A stretch of 40,903 bases of DNA, taken from the IMG/VR virus record IMGVR_UViG_3300007775_000015, positions 1 through 40,903 of that record; one strand, given 5' to 3'. The position numbers and the translations under genes are program-made. Below the pieces are notes generated by a model, which was not told where the DNA came from, did not search any database, and saw nothing but the letters and a program-made list of their open reading frames with translations. Positions within the stretch are counted from its first letter, which is position 1. Each line of letters opens with the position of its first letter. The DNA is from a virus. Of this stretch, positions 1-6,920 are shown one piece after another.

Positions 1-123
1 AAAGAACAACAAATGGATTCTCTTAACTGCAACACCAGGAGATATTTGGATGGACTACTTGCCGGTCTTCATAGCCAATGGTTTTTTCAAGAACAAAACA
101 GAGTTCACTAGAAAGCATGTTGT
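1..123. repeat. Terminal direct repeat, left copy
   Basis: These 123 bases are identical to the last 123 bases of the window (40781-40903). The overlap falls inside a helicase gene and joins its two halves in the same frame. That is what a circular or circularly permuted genome gives when it is linearised by assembly. A true short packaged terminal repeat is possible but less likely, because the repeat lies mid-gene with nothing packaging-like around it. Confidence 0.97.
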
Positions 124-820
124 GTTCAATTCTTTCACCACCTTCCCAAAGATAGAAAGATACATTGATACAGGAAAACTAGAGACATTACGACGGAGCA
201 TTCTCGTGAAAATGGATTATAAAAAACACACAGTAAATCACATGTCTATAATCACGGTTCCTTTTGATGAAAAAACCTATACAGAAGTTAAAGCGAAATT
301 GTGGAATCCATATAAAAATCGTCCACTAAAAGGTGCAGGAGAGTTGGGATATACTTTACGCCGTATCGTTAACAGTGATCCGTCACGAATTAAGGAGATT
401 AAAAAACTATTAAAAAAACACAAAAAACTAATTGTGTTTTACAATTTCGACTATGAGCTTGATATTTTGAGAACTCTTGGAGATGATTTAGATATTCCAG
501 TTTCTGAATACAATGGTCATTTACACGAACCAGTTCCAGAAGGACAAAGCTGGATATACTTAGCACAATATTTATCTGCTGGAGAAGCGTGGAATTGTAT
601 AACAACAAACGCGGTTGTGTTATATTCTAGAAACTATTCATACAAACAGACAATACAAGCAATGGGCAGAATAGATAGGAAAAATACACCATTTTATAAT
701 CTGTTTTATTTCTTTATATCATCAAAAGCTGATATAGATATTGGAATAGCAAAAGCATATTCGAAGAAAAAGAATTTCAATGAGTATAATTTTTTATCGC
801 GCGAAAAACATACTATATAA
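1..820 (+). CDS. SF2 DNA helicase, C-terminal part (continues from 40371)
   Basis: This is the 3' part of a superfamily 2 helicase whose 5' part is at the other end of the window. The reading frame is open from base 2. It begins inside motif III (LTATP, residues 145-149 of the joined protein). The second RecA-like domain follows and ends with motif VI, QAMGRIDR (residues 356-363), with the Q..GR..R pattern that binds ATP. The joined protein is 409 residues. It lies between an SSB-like gene and two nuclease genes, so a role in replication fork or recombination unwinding is inferred. The strand polarity and partner cannot be read from sequence. Confidence 0.88.
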   Translation, partial: KNNKWILLTATPGDIWMDYLPVFIANGFFKNKTEFTRKHVVFNSFTTFPKIERYIDTGKLETLRRSILVKMDYKKHTVNHMSIITVPFDEKTYTEVKAKLWNPYKNRPLKGAGELGYTLRRIVNSDPSRIKEIKKLLKKHKKLIVFYNFDYELDILRTLGDDLDIPVSEYNGHLHEPVPEGQSWIYLAQYLSAGEAWNCITTNAVVLYSRNYSYKQTIQAMGRIDRKNTPFYNLFYFFISSKADIDIGIAKAYSKKKNFNEYNFLSREKHTI

Positions 821-823
821 TAG

Positions 824-886
824 AGAGAGAGGATTTCTTTTTGGATAATTATAGATTTCGAAAGGATTTCCCTCTCTTTGTTTTTT
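824..886 (+). terminator. Possible intrinsic terminator after the helicase gene
   Basis: AGAGAGG at 826-832 can pair with CCTCTCT at 871-877 across a loop of about 38 nt, and a T-rich run (878-886) follows. The loop is long, so this is only a moderate terminator candidate. It is the one gap between the helicase and the nuclease genes. Confidence 0.4.
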
Positions 887-909
887 GCCTCTAAAAGGAG
901 AAAACCACA

Positions 910-1209
910 ATGGCAGCAGAAAGCAAATTTGAAAGACATCTTACATTACAACTGGAACGTAGATTTCCAGGTGCAATTGTTTTAAAAAACAATGCCGGAT
1001 TGATCCAGGGTTTTCCGGATAGACTTATTTTATTTGAGTCTTGGTGGGCCGCGTTTGAGGTAAAACCCTCGCCAACAGCTAGCCACAGACCAAATCAGGA
1101 TTATTATATTGATCTACTAAATCGAATGAGTTATGCGAATTTCGTATATCCACAGAATGAAGAGGAATTCTATCATGATCTTCAACAGACATTCAGAACT
1201 AGTAGGTAA
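910..1209 (+). CDS. VRR-NUC domain nuclease
   Basis: A 99-residue stand-alone VRR-NUC domain of the PD-(D/E)XK nuclease superfamily. The pattern runs KNNAG, GFPDRLIL (D37), WAAFEVK (E50, K52) and then NQ in the following helix. These give the P-D...ExK active site. VRR-NUC proteins in phages are thought to act as structure-specific or Holliday-junction-type nucleases; here that is an inference from family and from the helicase and RecB-like neighbours. AAAAGGAG stands 10 nt before the ATG. The end overlaps the next gene by 35 bp. Confidence 0.85.
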   Translation: MAAESKFERHLTLQLERRFPGAIVLKNNAGLIQGFPDRLILFESWWAAFEVKPSPTASHRPNQDYYIDLLNRMSYANFVYPQNEEEFYHDLQQTFRTSR

Positions 1210-1735
1210 TCACGCATTCCTTGGAGCATCGAAATATCACTGGACAAACTATACGGATGAAAAAGTAACGTCAGCATATTTAAGGTTCTTAGCAGTTCAA
1301 AAAGGAACAGAGTTGCATGATTTCGCCAGTAGATGCGTTGTTTTAAAACAAAAACTCCCTCGAAATAAGAAGTCATTAAATGCGTTTGTTAATGATGCAA
1401 TAGGGTATAGGATGAAATCGGAACAACCGCTTTTTTATTCTATTAATTCATTTGGAACAGCAGATGCGATTTCTTTTAGAGATGGTTTATTAAGAATACA
1501 CGATTTAAAAACCGGCGTCACACCAGCATCTTTAAGACAAACAGAAGTATATGCTGCGTTGTTTTGTTTGGAGTACGATATAAACCCAAAAGATATTTCA
1601 ATGGAACTGCGAATATATCAGTCGGATGAGGTATTAATTCATAATCCAGATCCAAACGATATTCTTCAGATAATGAATAAGATTATTGCGTTTGATCAGA
1701 AGATAGAGCAATTAAAACACGAAATGGAGGATTAA
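1175..1735 (+). CDS. RecB/Cas4-fold PD-(D/E)XK exonuclease-like protein
   Basis: A 186-residue protein with the ordered motifs of the RecB/Cas4 nuclease fold: GTELHDF (H49), GTADAIS (D97), IHDLKTG (D110, K112) and QTEVYAALF (Q122, Y126). Such phage enzymes usually process DNA ends in replication or recombination. No iron-sulphur cysteine cluster is seen. I chose the ATG at 1175 over an earlier in-frame ATG at 1133. It follows AGAGGA at 1161-1166, and the upstream extension would lie deep inside the VRR-NUC gene. The 35-bp overlap with that gene suggests coupled translation of two nucleases. Confidence 0.75.
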   Translation: MIFNRHSELVGNHAFLGASKYHWTNYTDEKVTSAYLRFLAVQKGTELHDFASRCVVLKQKLPRNKKSLNAFVNDAIGYRMKSEQPLFYSINSFGTADAISFRDGLLRIHDLKTGVTPASLRQTEVYAALFCLEYDINPKDISMELRIYQSDEVLIHNPDPNDILQIMNKIIAFDQKIEQLKHEMED

Positions 1736-1739
1736 TCTC

Positions 1740-4478
1740 ATGGCACAGCATTTTGTGATAAGTGATGATGAACTAGTTCATTATGGAATGCCTCGACGGT
1801 CTGGTAGATATCCTTGGGGATCAGGAAACAATCCAGAACAAAGAGGAAAAAGTTTTCTCGGTTATGTAGATGAATTAAAAGCAAAAGGCCTATCTGAAAA
1901 AGAAATAGCAGAGGGCCTTGGTATGTCGACTACAGAATTGAGAACAAGAAAAACAATAGCGAATGCTGAAAGAAGACTTGCCGATCAGCAAATGGCACAA
2001 AGATTAAAAGCAAAAGGCTTATCAAATGTAGCTATCGGTGAAAGAATGGGAAAAAACGAATCGTCTATTCGTGCACTTTTAGATCCACAATTGCAAGTAA
2101 ATGCCAATATTGTATCTGAAACTGCTAACATGTTAAAAAAGCAAGTTGGAGATAAGGGGATGATAGATATTGGTGGTGGAGTAGAAAGCAATTTAGGAAT
2201 AAGCAGAACAAAACTAAATGTAGCTGCATCATTGCTAGAAGACGAAGGGTATGGCGTTCACAAGGTAAAAGTAGAGCAACTGGGTACTGGAAAGTTCACA
2301 ACAATAAAGGTTTTAACTCCGCCAGGAATGACATATGCCGAAATTTACAAGAACATAGATAACATTAAAACCATAACCGAATACTCAGAAGATGGTGGAA
2401 GATCATTTTTAGGATTGGAACCCATACGAAGTGTCGATGGAAAAAGAGTTTTGATTCGTTATGGTGATGAGGGCGGAGAAGATAAAGATGGTGTCGTTGA
2501 ACTTAGACGCGGCGTAGATGATATTTCCTTAGGAGAAGCAAGATACGCACAAGTTCGTATTGGTGTGGATGGAACGCATTACCTAAAAGGAATGGCCATA
2601 TATACAGATACTTTACCAAAAGGCATAGATCTAATATATAACACAAACAAACCAAAAGGAACCCCTCCAGAAGATGTTTTCAAAAAAATGACAGATGATC
2701 CAGACAATCCATTTGGATCGGTTGTTAGACAACAACATCATATTACAGAAGAGGGAAAGACCCATCCAAAGGCAAAGCAAATGCTTGAAATGAAACAAGC
2801 CGGTGTTGACTATAAAGATATTGCTGAAAGATTGGGCGTTCCAGAATCACAGGTAAGAAAATCTATAGCAGTAAAAGCACTTAATATAGTAAACGAAGAA
2901 GGAGATTGGACTACCTGGTCAAAAAGTATATCCTCACAAGTGTTATCAAAACAATCACCAGCCTTAGCAAAGAAACAGTTAGATTTGGACAGAAACCTTA
3001 AATTAGAAGAGTTTAATGAGATTTCTGCTTTAACCAATCCTGTTGTAAAAAAAGCTTTGTTAAATGCATACGCGAATAGTCTTGATAGTGCTGTTGTTGA
3101 TTTAAAAGCCGCCGCCCTTCCAAGACAAGCAAACAAAGTTCTATTACCAATAACGTCATTAAAAGAAAACGAAATATATGCTCCATCATTTAAGAATGGA
3201 GAAACTGTTGCTTTGATTAGACACCCACATGGTGGAACGTTTGAAATACCAGAACTTAGGGTGAATAATAAGAACAGAGAAGCGAACAGTTTAATACATG
3301 ATGCACTAGACGCAGTTGGAATTCACCCAAGTGTAACAAAGAAGTTGTCTGGTGCAGACTTTGATGGTGATACTGTTTTGGTTATACCGAACAAAAGAAA
3401 AGACATTAAATCCTCTCCAGCATTAAAAGAAATCGAAAACTTCGATCCAAAGAGTTACCACGTTGACGGGTTGCCACCAATGAGCAACCGATCAAAGCAA
3501 ACTCAAATGGGTAATGTGTCAAACTTAATAACAGACATGACAATTAAAGGGGCATCTGTTGGAGAGATAGCAAGAGCAGTGAAGCACTCAATGGTGGTTA
3601 TCGATGCACAGAAACACGGTCTTGATTACAAACAATCGGCCATAGATAATGGGATAGCAGAACTGAAAGCTAAGTATCAAGGTGGAAAGAACTCTGGTGC
3701 TTCAACTCTCATCTCAAAAGCATCGTCCGAGATTCGAGTAAACGAAAGAAAAGACAACTATAAAATAGATCCGAATAGTGGAAAGAAGATTTATACTGAA
3801 ACCGGAACAACGTATCTCAATTCCAAAGGAAAGGTCATAACTAAGAAGACCAAAAGCACCAAGATAGCAGAAGTAGAAGATGCGCATAAGCTGTCCTCTG
3901 GAACAAAGATCGAGACTGTGTATGCGGAGTATGCTAACAATCTAAAGGCTCTTGCCAATAAAGCAAGAAAGCTTATGGTACACACACCAAACTTAGTGTA
4001 CTCACCAACAGCTAAGCATGTCTATAGTAAGGAAGTTAAGAGTCTTCAATTTAAACTAAAGGAAGCTAACAAGAACCGTCCCCGAGAAAGGCAGGCACAA
4101 CTCCTTGCCAATAAAATTGTTAGAGCTAAGAAGGATGCGAATCCTAATATGGATGGGGGAGATCTAAAAAAGATTAAGGGGCAGGCCTTAGAAGAAGCCC
4201 GTCGTAGAGTTGGGGCCAAGAAAAAAGACATTACAATAACGGACAAAGAATGGCAAGCCATCCAACTGGGTGCTATTAGTAACAATACCCTAGCCCAAAT
4301 AATTCAAAACACCAAGCTAGAGTCAGTAAAACAAAAAGCAACACCCAGGACAGCATATAAAATGACTGACGCCAAGACAGCTAGAGCCAAAGCAATGGCG
4401 GCATCTGGCTATACAACGTCCGAAATAGCTAGTGCACTTGGTGTATCAACAACAACTATTCAGACCACAATTAAGTAA
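1740..4478 (+). CDS. Single-chain RNA polymerase-like protein (DFDGD motif) with four HTH segments
   Basis: A 912-residue protein. Its core holds SGADFDGDTVLVIP at residues 537-550 (D540, D542, D544). This is the metal-binding motif of the beta' double-psi barrel in cellular RNA polymerases and of single-chain YonO-type phage polymerases. Just before it is VALIRHPHGGTFEIPEL (490-506), matching the barrel strand that precedes DFDGD in beta'. A second possible barrel with lysines is at about 268-306 (HYLKGMA, NTNKPKG). Four helix-turn-helix-like segments of the K..G.s..eIAe.LG.s type lie at about 46-70, 89-113, 351-377 and 885-912. The N-terminus, LVHYGMPRRSGRYPWGSG (12-29), resembles a tag on the head-cluster protein at 6572. 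I infer DNA-dependent RNA polymerase activity; a DNA-binding relative without catalysis remains possible. The ribosome binding site TGGAGG is well placed. Confidence 0.7.
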   Translation: MAQHFVISDDELVHYGMPRRSGRYPWGSGNNPEQRGKSFLGYVDELKAKGLSEKEIAEGLGMSTTELRTRKTIANAERRLADQQMAQRLKAKGLSNVAIGERMGKNESSIRALLDPQLQVNANIVSETANMLKKQVGDKGMIDIGGGVESNLGISRTKLNVAASLLEDEGYGVHKVKVEQLGTGKFTTIKVLTPPGMTYAEIYKNIDNIKTITEYSEDGGRSFLGLEPIRSVDGKRVLIRYGDEGGEDKDGVVELRRGVDDISLGEARYAQVRIGVDGTHYLKGMAIYTDTLPKGIDLIYNTNKPKGTPPEDVFKKMTDDPDNPFGSVVRQQHHITEEGKTHPKAKQMLEMKQAGVDYKDIAERLGVPESQVRKSIAVKALNIVNEEGDWTTWSKSISSQVLSKQSPALAKKQLDLDRNLKLEEFNEISALTNPVVKKALLNAYANSLDSAVVDLKAAALPRQANKVLLPITSLKENEIYAPSFKNGETVALIRHPHGGTFEIPELRVNNKNREANSLIHDALDAVGIHPSVTKKLSGADFDGDTVLVIPNKRKDIKSSPALKEIENFDPKSYHVDGLPPMSNRSKQTQMGNVSNLITDMTIKGASVGEIARAVKHSMVVIDAQKHGLDYKQSAIDNGIAELKAKYQGGKNSGASTLISKASSEIRVNERKDNYKIDPNSGKKIYTETGTTYLNSKGKVITKKTKSTKIAEVEDAHKLSSGTKIETVYAEYANNLKALANKARKLMVHTPNLVYSPTAKHVYSKEVKSLQFKLKEANKNRPRERQAQLLANKIVRAKKDANPNMDGGDLKKIKGQALEEARRRVGAKKKDITITDKEWQAIQLGAISNNTLAQIIQNTKLESVKQKATPRTAYKMTDAKTARAKAMAASGYTTSEIASALGVSTTTIQTTIK

Positions 4479-4489
4479 AGGAGGATTCT

Positions 4490-4756
4490 ATGTCGGATAC
4501 AATGATAACGACTCTTGATAACCCATACAATCCTATTACTCAGTTTAATGAATGGTATGCGTTTGATACATCAAAAGGATACAATACTTGTTCATACATA
4601 GCCAGGCTTGCTATAACATCAAACGAATTAAGCGAAGCAGACGAAGCGATTGCTATTGGTGATGCAATGAAACGTATCTTGTCTATGAATCTTACTGGAA
4701 ACTATCTAGAAGTTGATGAAGATTATGTTCCAAGAATTGAACTAGATACCAAATAG
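4490..4756 (+). CDS. Conserved-looking phage protein of unknown function
   Basis: 88 residues, acidic at the C-terminus, with no membrane segment and no motif I can assign. It begins 12 bases after the RNA polymerase-like gene with AAAGGAGG before the ATG, so it is the last gene of that operon. The segment NPYNPITQFNEWYAFD followed by a YNTCSYIARLA helix is compact and looks like a folded small domain rather than a spurious frame. The structured non-coding junction begins straight after its stop. Confidence 0.7.
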   Translation: MSDTMITTLDNPYNPITQFNEWYAFDTSKGYNTCSYIARLAITSNELSEADEAIAIGDAMKRILSMNLTGNYLEVDEDYVPRIELDTK

Positions 4757-4778
4757 ATCACATAGGTTTTATATATTG

Positions 4779-4821
4779 TGGATAGGGGGGGGTCTCTCGC
4801 GACAGGTACCCCCTCCATCCA
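4779..4821 (+). other. G-tract/C-tract hairpin
   Basis: TGGATAGGGGG (4779-4789) pairs with CCCCCT (4809-4814) and ATCCA (4817-4821), with a two-base bulge, forming an 11-bp stem. The loop is about 19 nt and includes a CGCG. It lies just past the end of the replication/transcription operon. No T-run follows, so it is not a standard terminator. It may block RNA decay or be a DNA landmark such as a packaging site. Confidence 0.5.
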
Positions 4822-4833
4822 TCGCCTGCCTCC

Positions 4834-4860
4834 TAAAAAATTCTCCGGGGGTTATATTTG
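4834..4860 (+). repeat. 27-bp dispersed repeat, copy 1 (AT block, G5 block, ATATTTG)
   Basis: TAAAAAATT, four variable bases, GGGGGT, one variable base, ATATTTG. The same element is at 24530-24556 with 23 of 27 bases identical. Each copy begins a non-coding leader at a module border: this one before the packaging/structural genes, the other before the accessory genes. Role unknown; see findings. Confidence 0.6.
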
Positions 4861-4984
4861 CAAGTACTTTCTAACGAGTTACTGAGACTTTTAATTAAAT
4901 CAGAGTTGTGGACTGATTTCTCCTTTCAAGAGCCTACCTAAAAGTGGGTTAAAGTCTCAGTAACTCCTTACAAAGTACTTGCAA
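4858..4984 (+). ncRNA. Large structured RNA element with an exposed anti-Shine-Dalgarno segment
   Basis: Arms 4858-4893 and 4949-4984 are inverted repeats matching at 33 of 36 positions. Within the 55-nt loop are a 7-bp hairpin (AAATCAG 4897-4903 with CTGATTT 4913-4919) and a 5-bp hairpin (CCTAC 4933-4937 with GTGGG 4944-4948). Between them is an unpaired linker. The segment TCTCCTTTCAAGAG (4919-4932) is the exact reverse complement of CTCTTGAAAGGAGA, the ribosome binding site in front of several accessory genes. CTCCTTTC is also identical to the anti-Shine-Dalgarno tail of Bacillota-type 16S rRNA. It could be a trans-acting RNA, a processed leader of the late operon, or an RNase III site. 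The shape is seen directly; the function is inference. Confidence 0.55.
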
Positions 4985-5011
4985 TCATATTTTAGAAAGG
5001 AGTAAACTAAC

Positions 5012-5452
5012 ATGAACACGAACAAAACTAAAGTAATAGTTTCTTTGATTCCAGATGACACGTCATGGTGTCTTCAAGATTCTCCACACATGACACTTGT
5101 TTATGTCGGTGAAATCGAGGAGGTTAAAAACTATGAACTTGGAAATTTATTTAAAGAAGTTTCCGAGCTAGCAAAAGTAACAAGACCAGTATTGGCCAAG
5201 GTAGACGGTCATGATATTTTTGGAGAAGAAGAAAAAGTGGATGTCCTAGTGATTTCGAAAGAAAAACCAATCATGGATCTTAGAAAGTCGTTATCACATT
5301 GGGACAAAAGTATATTTCCAACTTTTGAACCACACGCAACAATTGGACCTGTAGGAAGTTTTACCGGAAAAATCCCAATGTATTTACTTTTTGGAAAAAT
5401 TGAAATTATGATGGGAGATACTGTTTTACCATTTTGGTTGACGAAACAGTAG
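5012..5452 (+). CDS. 2H phosphoesterase-superfamily protein
   Basis: A 146-residue protein with the two HxT motifs that define 2H phosphoesterases (2'-5' RNA ligase-like, LigT, Acb1): SPHMTLVYVG (H26, T28) and EPHATIGPV (H108, T110). Their spacing of about 82 residues fits the bilobal fold. Members act on 2',3'- or 3',5'-cyclic phosphodiesters of RNA ends or cyclic oligonucleotides. It is the first gene after the non-coding junction and has AGAAAGGAG upstream. In phages, one 2H group (Acb1) cleaves CBASS signal nucleotides; whether this protein does so cannot be told from sequence. Head-gene-linked RNA repair is the alternative. Confidence 0.75.
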   Translation: MNTNKTKVIVSLIPDDTSWCLQDSPHMTLVYVGEIEEVKNYELGNLFKEVSELAKVTRPVLAKVDGHDIFGEEEKVDVLVISKEKPIMDLRKSLSHWDKSIFPTFEPHATIGPVGSFTGKIPMYLLFGKIEIMMGDTVLPFWLTKQ

Positions 5453-5464
5453 GAGGTAAAACAA

Positions 5465-5791
5465 ATGAAAAATTCCACAGGAACCAAAATAGAAAAAAGA
5501 AAACAGGCTCCTGGGATAACTATTCAATCAAGGGAGAATCAGATAATTCGTTTGGCATATGATTTGGTTGAAAAGAGAATTCGAGATGGAACGGCCACGT
5601 CTCAGGAGGTAACACAATTTATAAAAATGGGGTCGTCCATTGCTCAATTAGAGAAACAAAAACTATCAAACGAGAATAGATTGTTGGAAGCAAAAACAGA
5701 AGAATTAGCTTCTAGAAAGAAGATCGAAGAACTCTATGCAAACGCAATAAGACAAATGGCAATTTATCAGGGAAAAGAGGAAAGTGAATAA
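5465..5791 (+). CDS. Terminase small subunit-like protein
   Basis: 108 residues, largely helical and charged. The core helix IIRLAYDLVEKRIRDGTATSQ is followed by a coiled-coil-like stretch LEKQKLSNENRLLEAKTEE. It stands just before an HNH gene, a connector and the large terminase, the usual place of the small terminase in HNH-associated packaging clusters. The family assignment rests on that context and the helical pattern. The stop overlaps the next start (TAATG). AGGAGG lies 9 bases before the ATG. Confidence 0.65.
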   Translation: MKNSTGTKIEKRKQAPGITIQSRENQIIRLAYDLVEKRIRDGTATSQEVTQFIKMGSSIAQLEKQKLSNENRLLEAKTEELASRKKIEELYANAIRQMAIYQGKEESE

Positions 5792-6207
5792 TGCCTGATA
5801 AAGTTAGAACCTACTCAGAACTCGTAGAAAGATCGACCCTTGAATCTAGATATGAGTATTTAAAATTGTCTGGAGTTGTTGGAAAAACCACATTTGGTTG
5901 GGATAGACATTTCAATCAGAAATTTTACAAATCTCCAGAGTGGCTTAGAATTCGAGACATTGTGATTATTAGAGACGAAGGCTGTGATCTTGGGGTCATG
6001 GGTTTTGAGATTGCCGACAAGGTTTTAATTCACCACATGAATCCCATGTGGATGGGCGATCTTAGATCTGGAAATCCAGATATTTTAGATCCTGAATTTT
6101 TAATTTGCACATCTCACAGGACACATCAAGCAATACACTATGGCGATAAATCATTACTTCCACAAATCTTTATAGAAAGAAAACCAGGAGACACAAAACT
6201 TTGGTAG
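5791..6207 (+). CDS. HNH endonuclease of the packaging cluster
   Basis: 138 residues with an HNH-like core: GCDLGVMGFEIADKVLIHHM (about residues 65-84) with the paired histidines, then a NPD segment, then LICTSHRTHQAIHYG with the last histidines. The zinc-knuckle cysteines usual in many HNH proteins are only partly present. HNH proteins beside terminase genes are known to help terminase cut DNA at cos sites in several HK97-type phages. Start overlaps the small terminase stop by one base (TAATG), so translation is coupled. Confidence 0.8.
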   Translation: MPDKVRTYSELVERSTLESRYEYLKLSGVVGKTTFGWDRHFNQKFYKSPEWLRIRDIVIIRDEGCDLGVMGFEIADKVLIHHMNPMWMGDLRSGNPDILDPEFLICTSHRTHQAIHYGDKSLLPQIFIERKPGDTKLW

Positions 6208-6219
6208 AGGACAATTAAA

Positions 6220-6558
6220 ATGTTACCTAGTATTTTAGACACGATCAAGGCAATGCTCGGAATTAACGACTCTGCTTTTGACGAAGACATAACCGTTAAT
6301 ATAAATTCGGCATTTATGAATCTCAATCAACTTGGCGTCGGTCCAGAAACAGTATTCTCTATTGAAGATGATACCGAGGTCTGGACAGATTTTCTTGATG
6401 TTGATTTGGAAAAGTATCAGGCAGTTAAAACTTACATTTATATTTATGTAAAACTTGCTTTTGATCCACCATCAGCGTCATTTATTTTAAGTGCTCTGGA
6501 AAACCAAAAGAGAGAATTAGAATGGAGACTATCCGTTCAGGTTCCGATCGAAGCATAG
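6220..6558 (+). CDS. Head-tail connector (HK97 gp6-like)
   Basis: 112 residues with the pattern of phage head-tail connector proteins: an N-terminal helix ILDTIKAMLGI, INSAFMNLNQLGVGP, then VWTDFL and a helix pair ending VKLAFDPPSASFILSALE. The family forms a ring below the portal. It sits ahead of the large terminase rather than after the capsid gene, an order I associate with many Bacillota siphophages. The start follows the HNH stop by 12 bases. Confidence 0.7.
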   Translation: MLPSILDTIKAMLGINDSAFDEDITVNINSAFMNLNQLGVGPETVFSIEDDTEVWTDFLDVDLEKYQAVKTYIYIYVKLAFDPPSASFILSALENQKRELEWRLSVQVPIEA

Positions 6559-6571
6559 GAAGGACGTTATC

Positions 6572-6913
6572 ATGAAAAACAACACTCTCGTACATTTCGG
6601 AATTCCCGGTATGCATTGGGGCGTAAGAAAAAATTCATCTGGTAGTTCGAGGGGTAGTTCAGATCATAGAGCTGTTTCGTCACTTAGAAAGAAGAAAGTT
6701 AGTGATCTATCCAATGATGAACTAAAAAAACTCACTACGCGATTGAATTTGGAAACACAATATAAAAACCTAACAAAGGCAAACGTTTCCTCGGGTCAAA
6801 AATTTATAGCAGAAGTTCTTCAGGGTGCAGGAAAGTCGTTGGCGTCTAAGTATGTTGCGACCACAGCAGAAAAGTACGGCGCAGAATTATTGGCAACTTT
6901 AAAAAAGAAATGA
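6572..6913 (+). CDS. Small head-cluster protein with HFGIPGMHWGVRK tag
   Basis: 113 residues. Residues 6-19 read LVHFGIPGMHWGVR, a short motif seen at the N-termini of assorted phage proteins encoded in head clusters; its role is not known to me. A Ser/Gly-rich linker follows, then a basic helical region with LSNDELKKLTTRLNLETQYK. The RNA polymerase-like protein at 1740 starts with a similar LVHYGMP tag. Probable virion or scaffold-related protein, by context only. Confidence 0.65.
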   Translation: MKNNTLVHFGIPGMHWGVRKNSSGSSRGSSDHRAVSSLRKKKVSDLSNDELKKLTTRLNLETQYKNLTKANVSSGQKFIAEVLQGAGKSLASKYVATTAEKYGAELLATLKKK

Positions 6914-6920
6914 CGCAACG

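Noticed and set aside
4917-4932. Minus-strand ribosome binding site CTCTTGAAAGGAG at the RNA element
   Set aside because: No start codon follows at a usable distance on the minus strand and no minus-strand gene is nearby; the segment is better read as part of the plus-strand loop.
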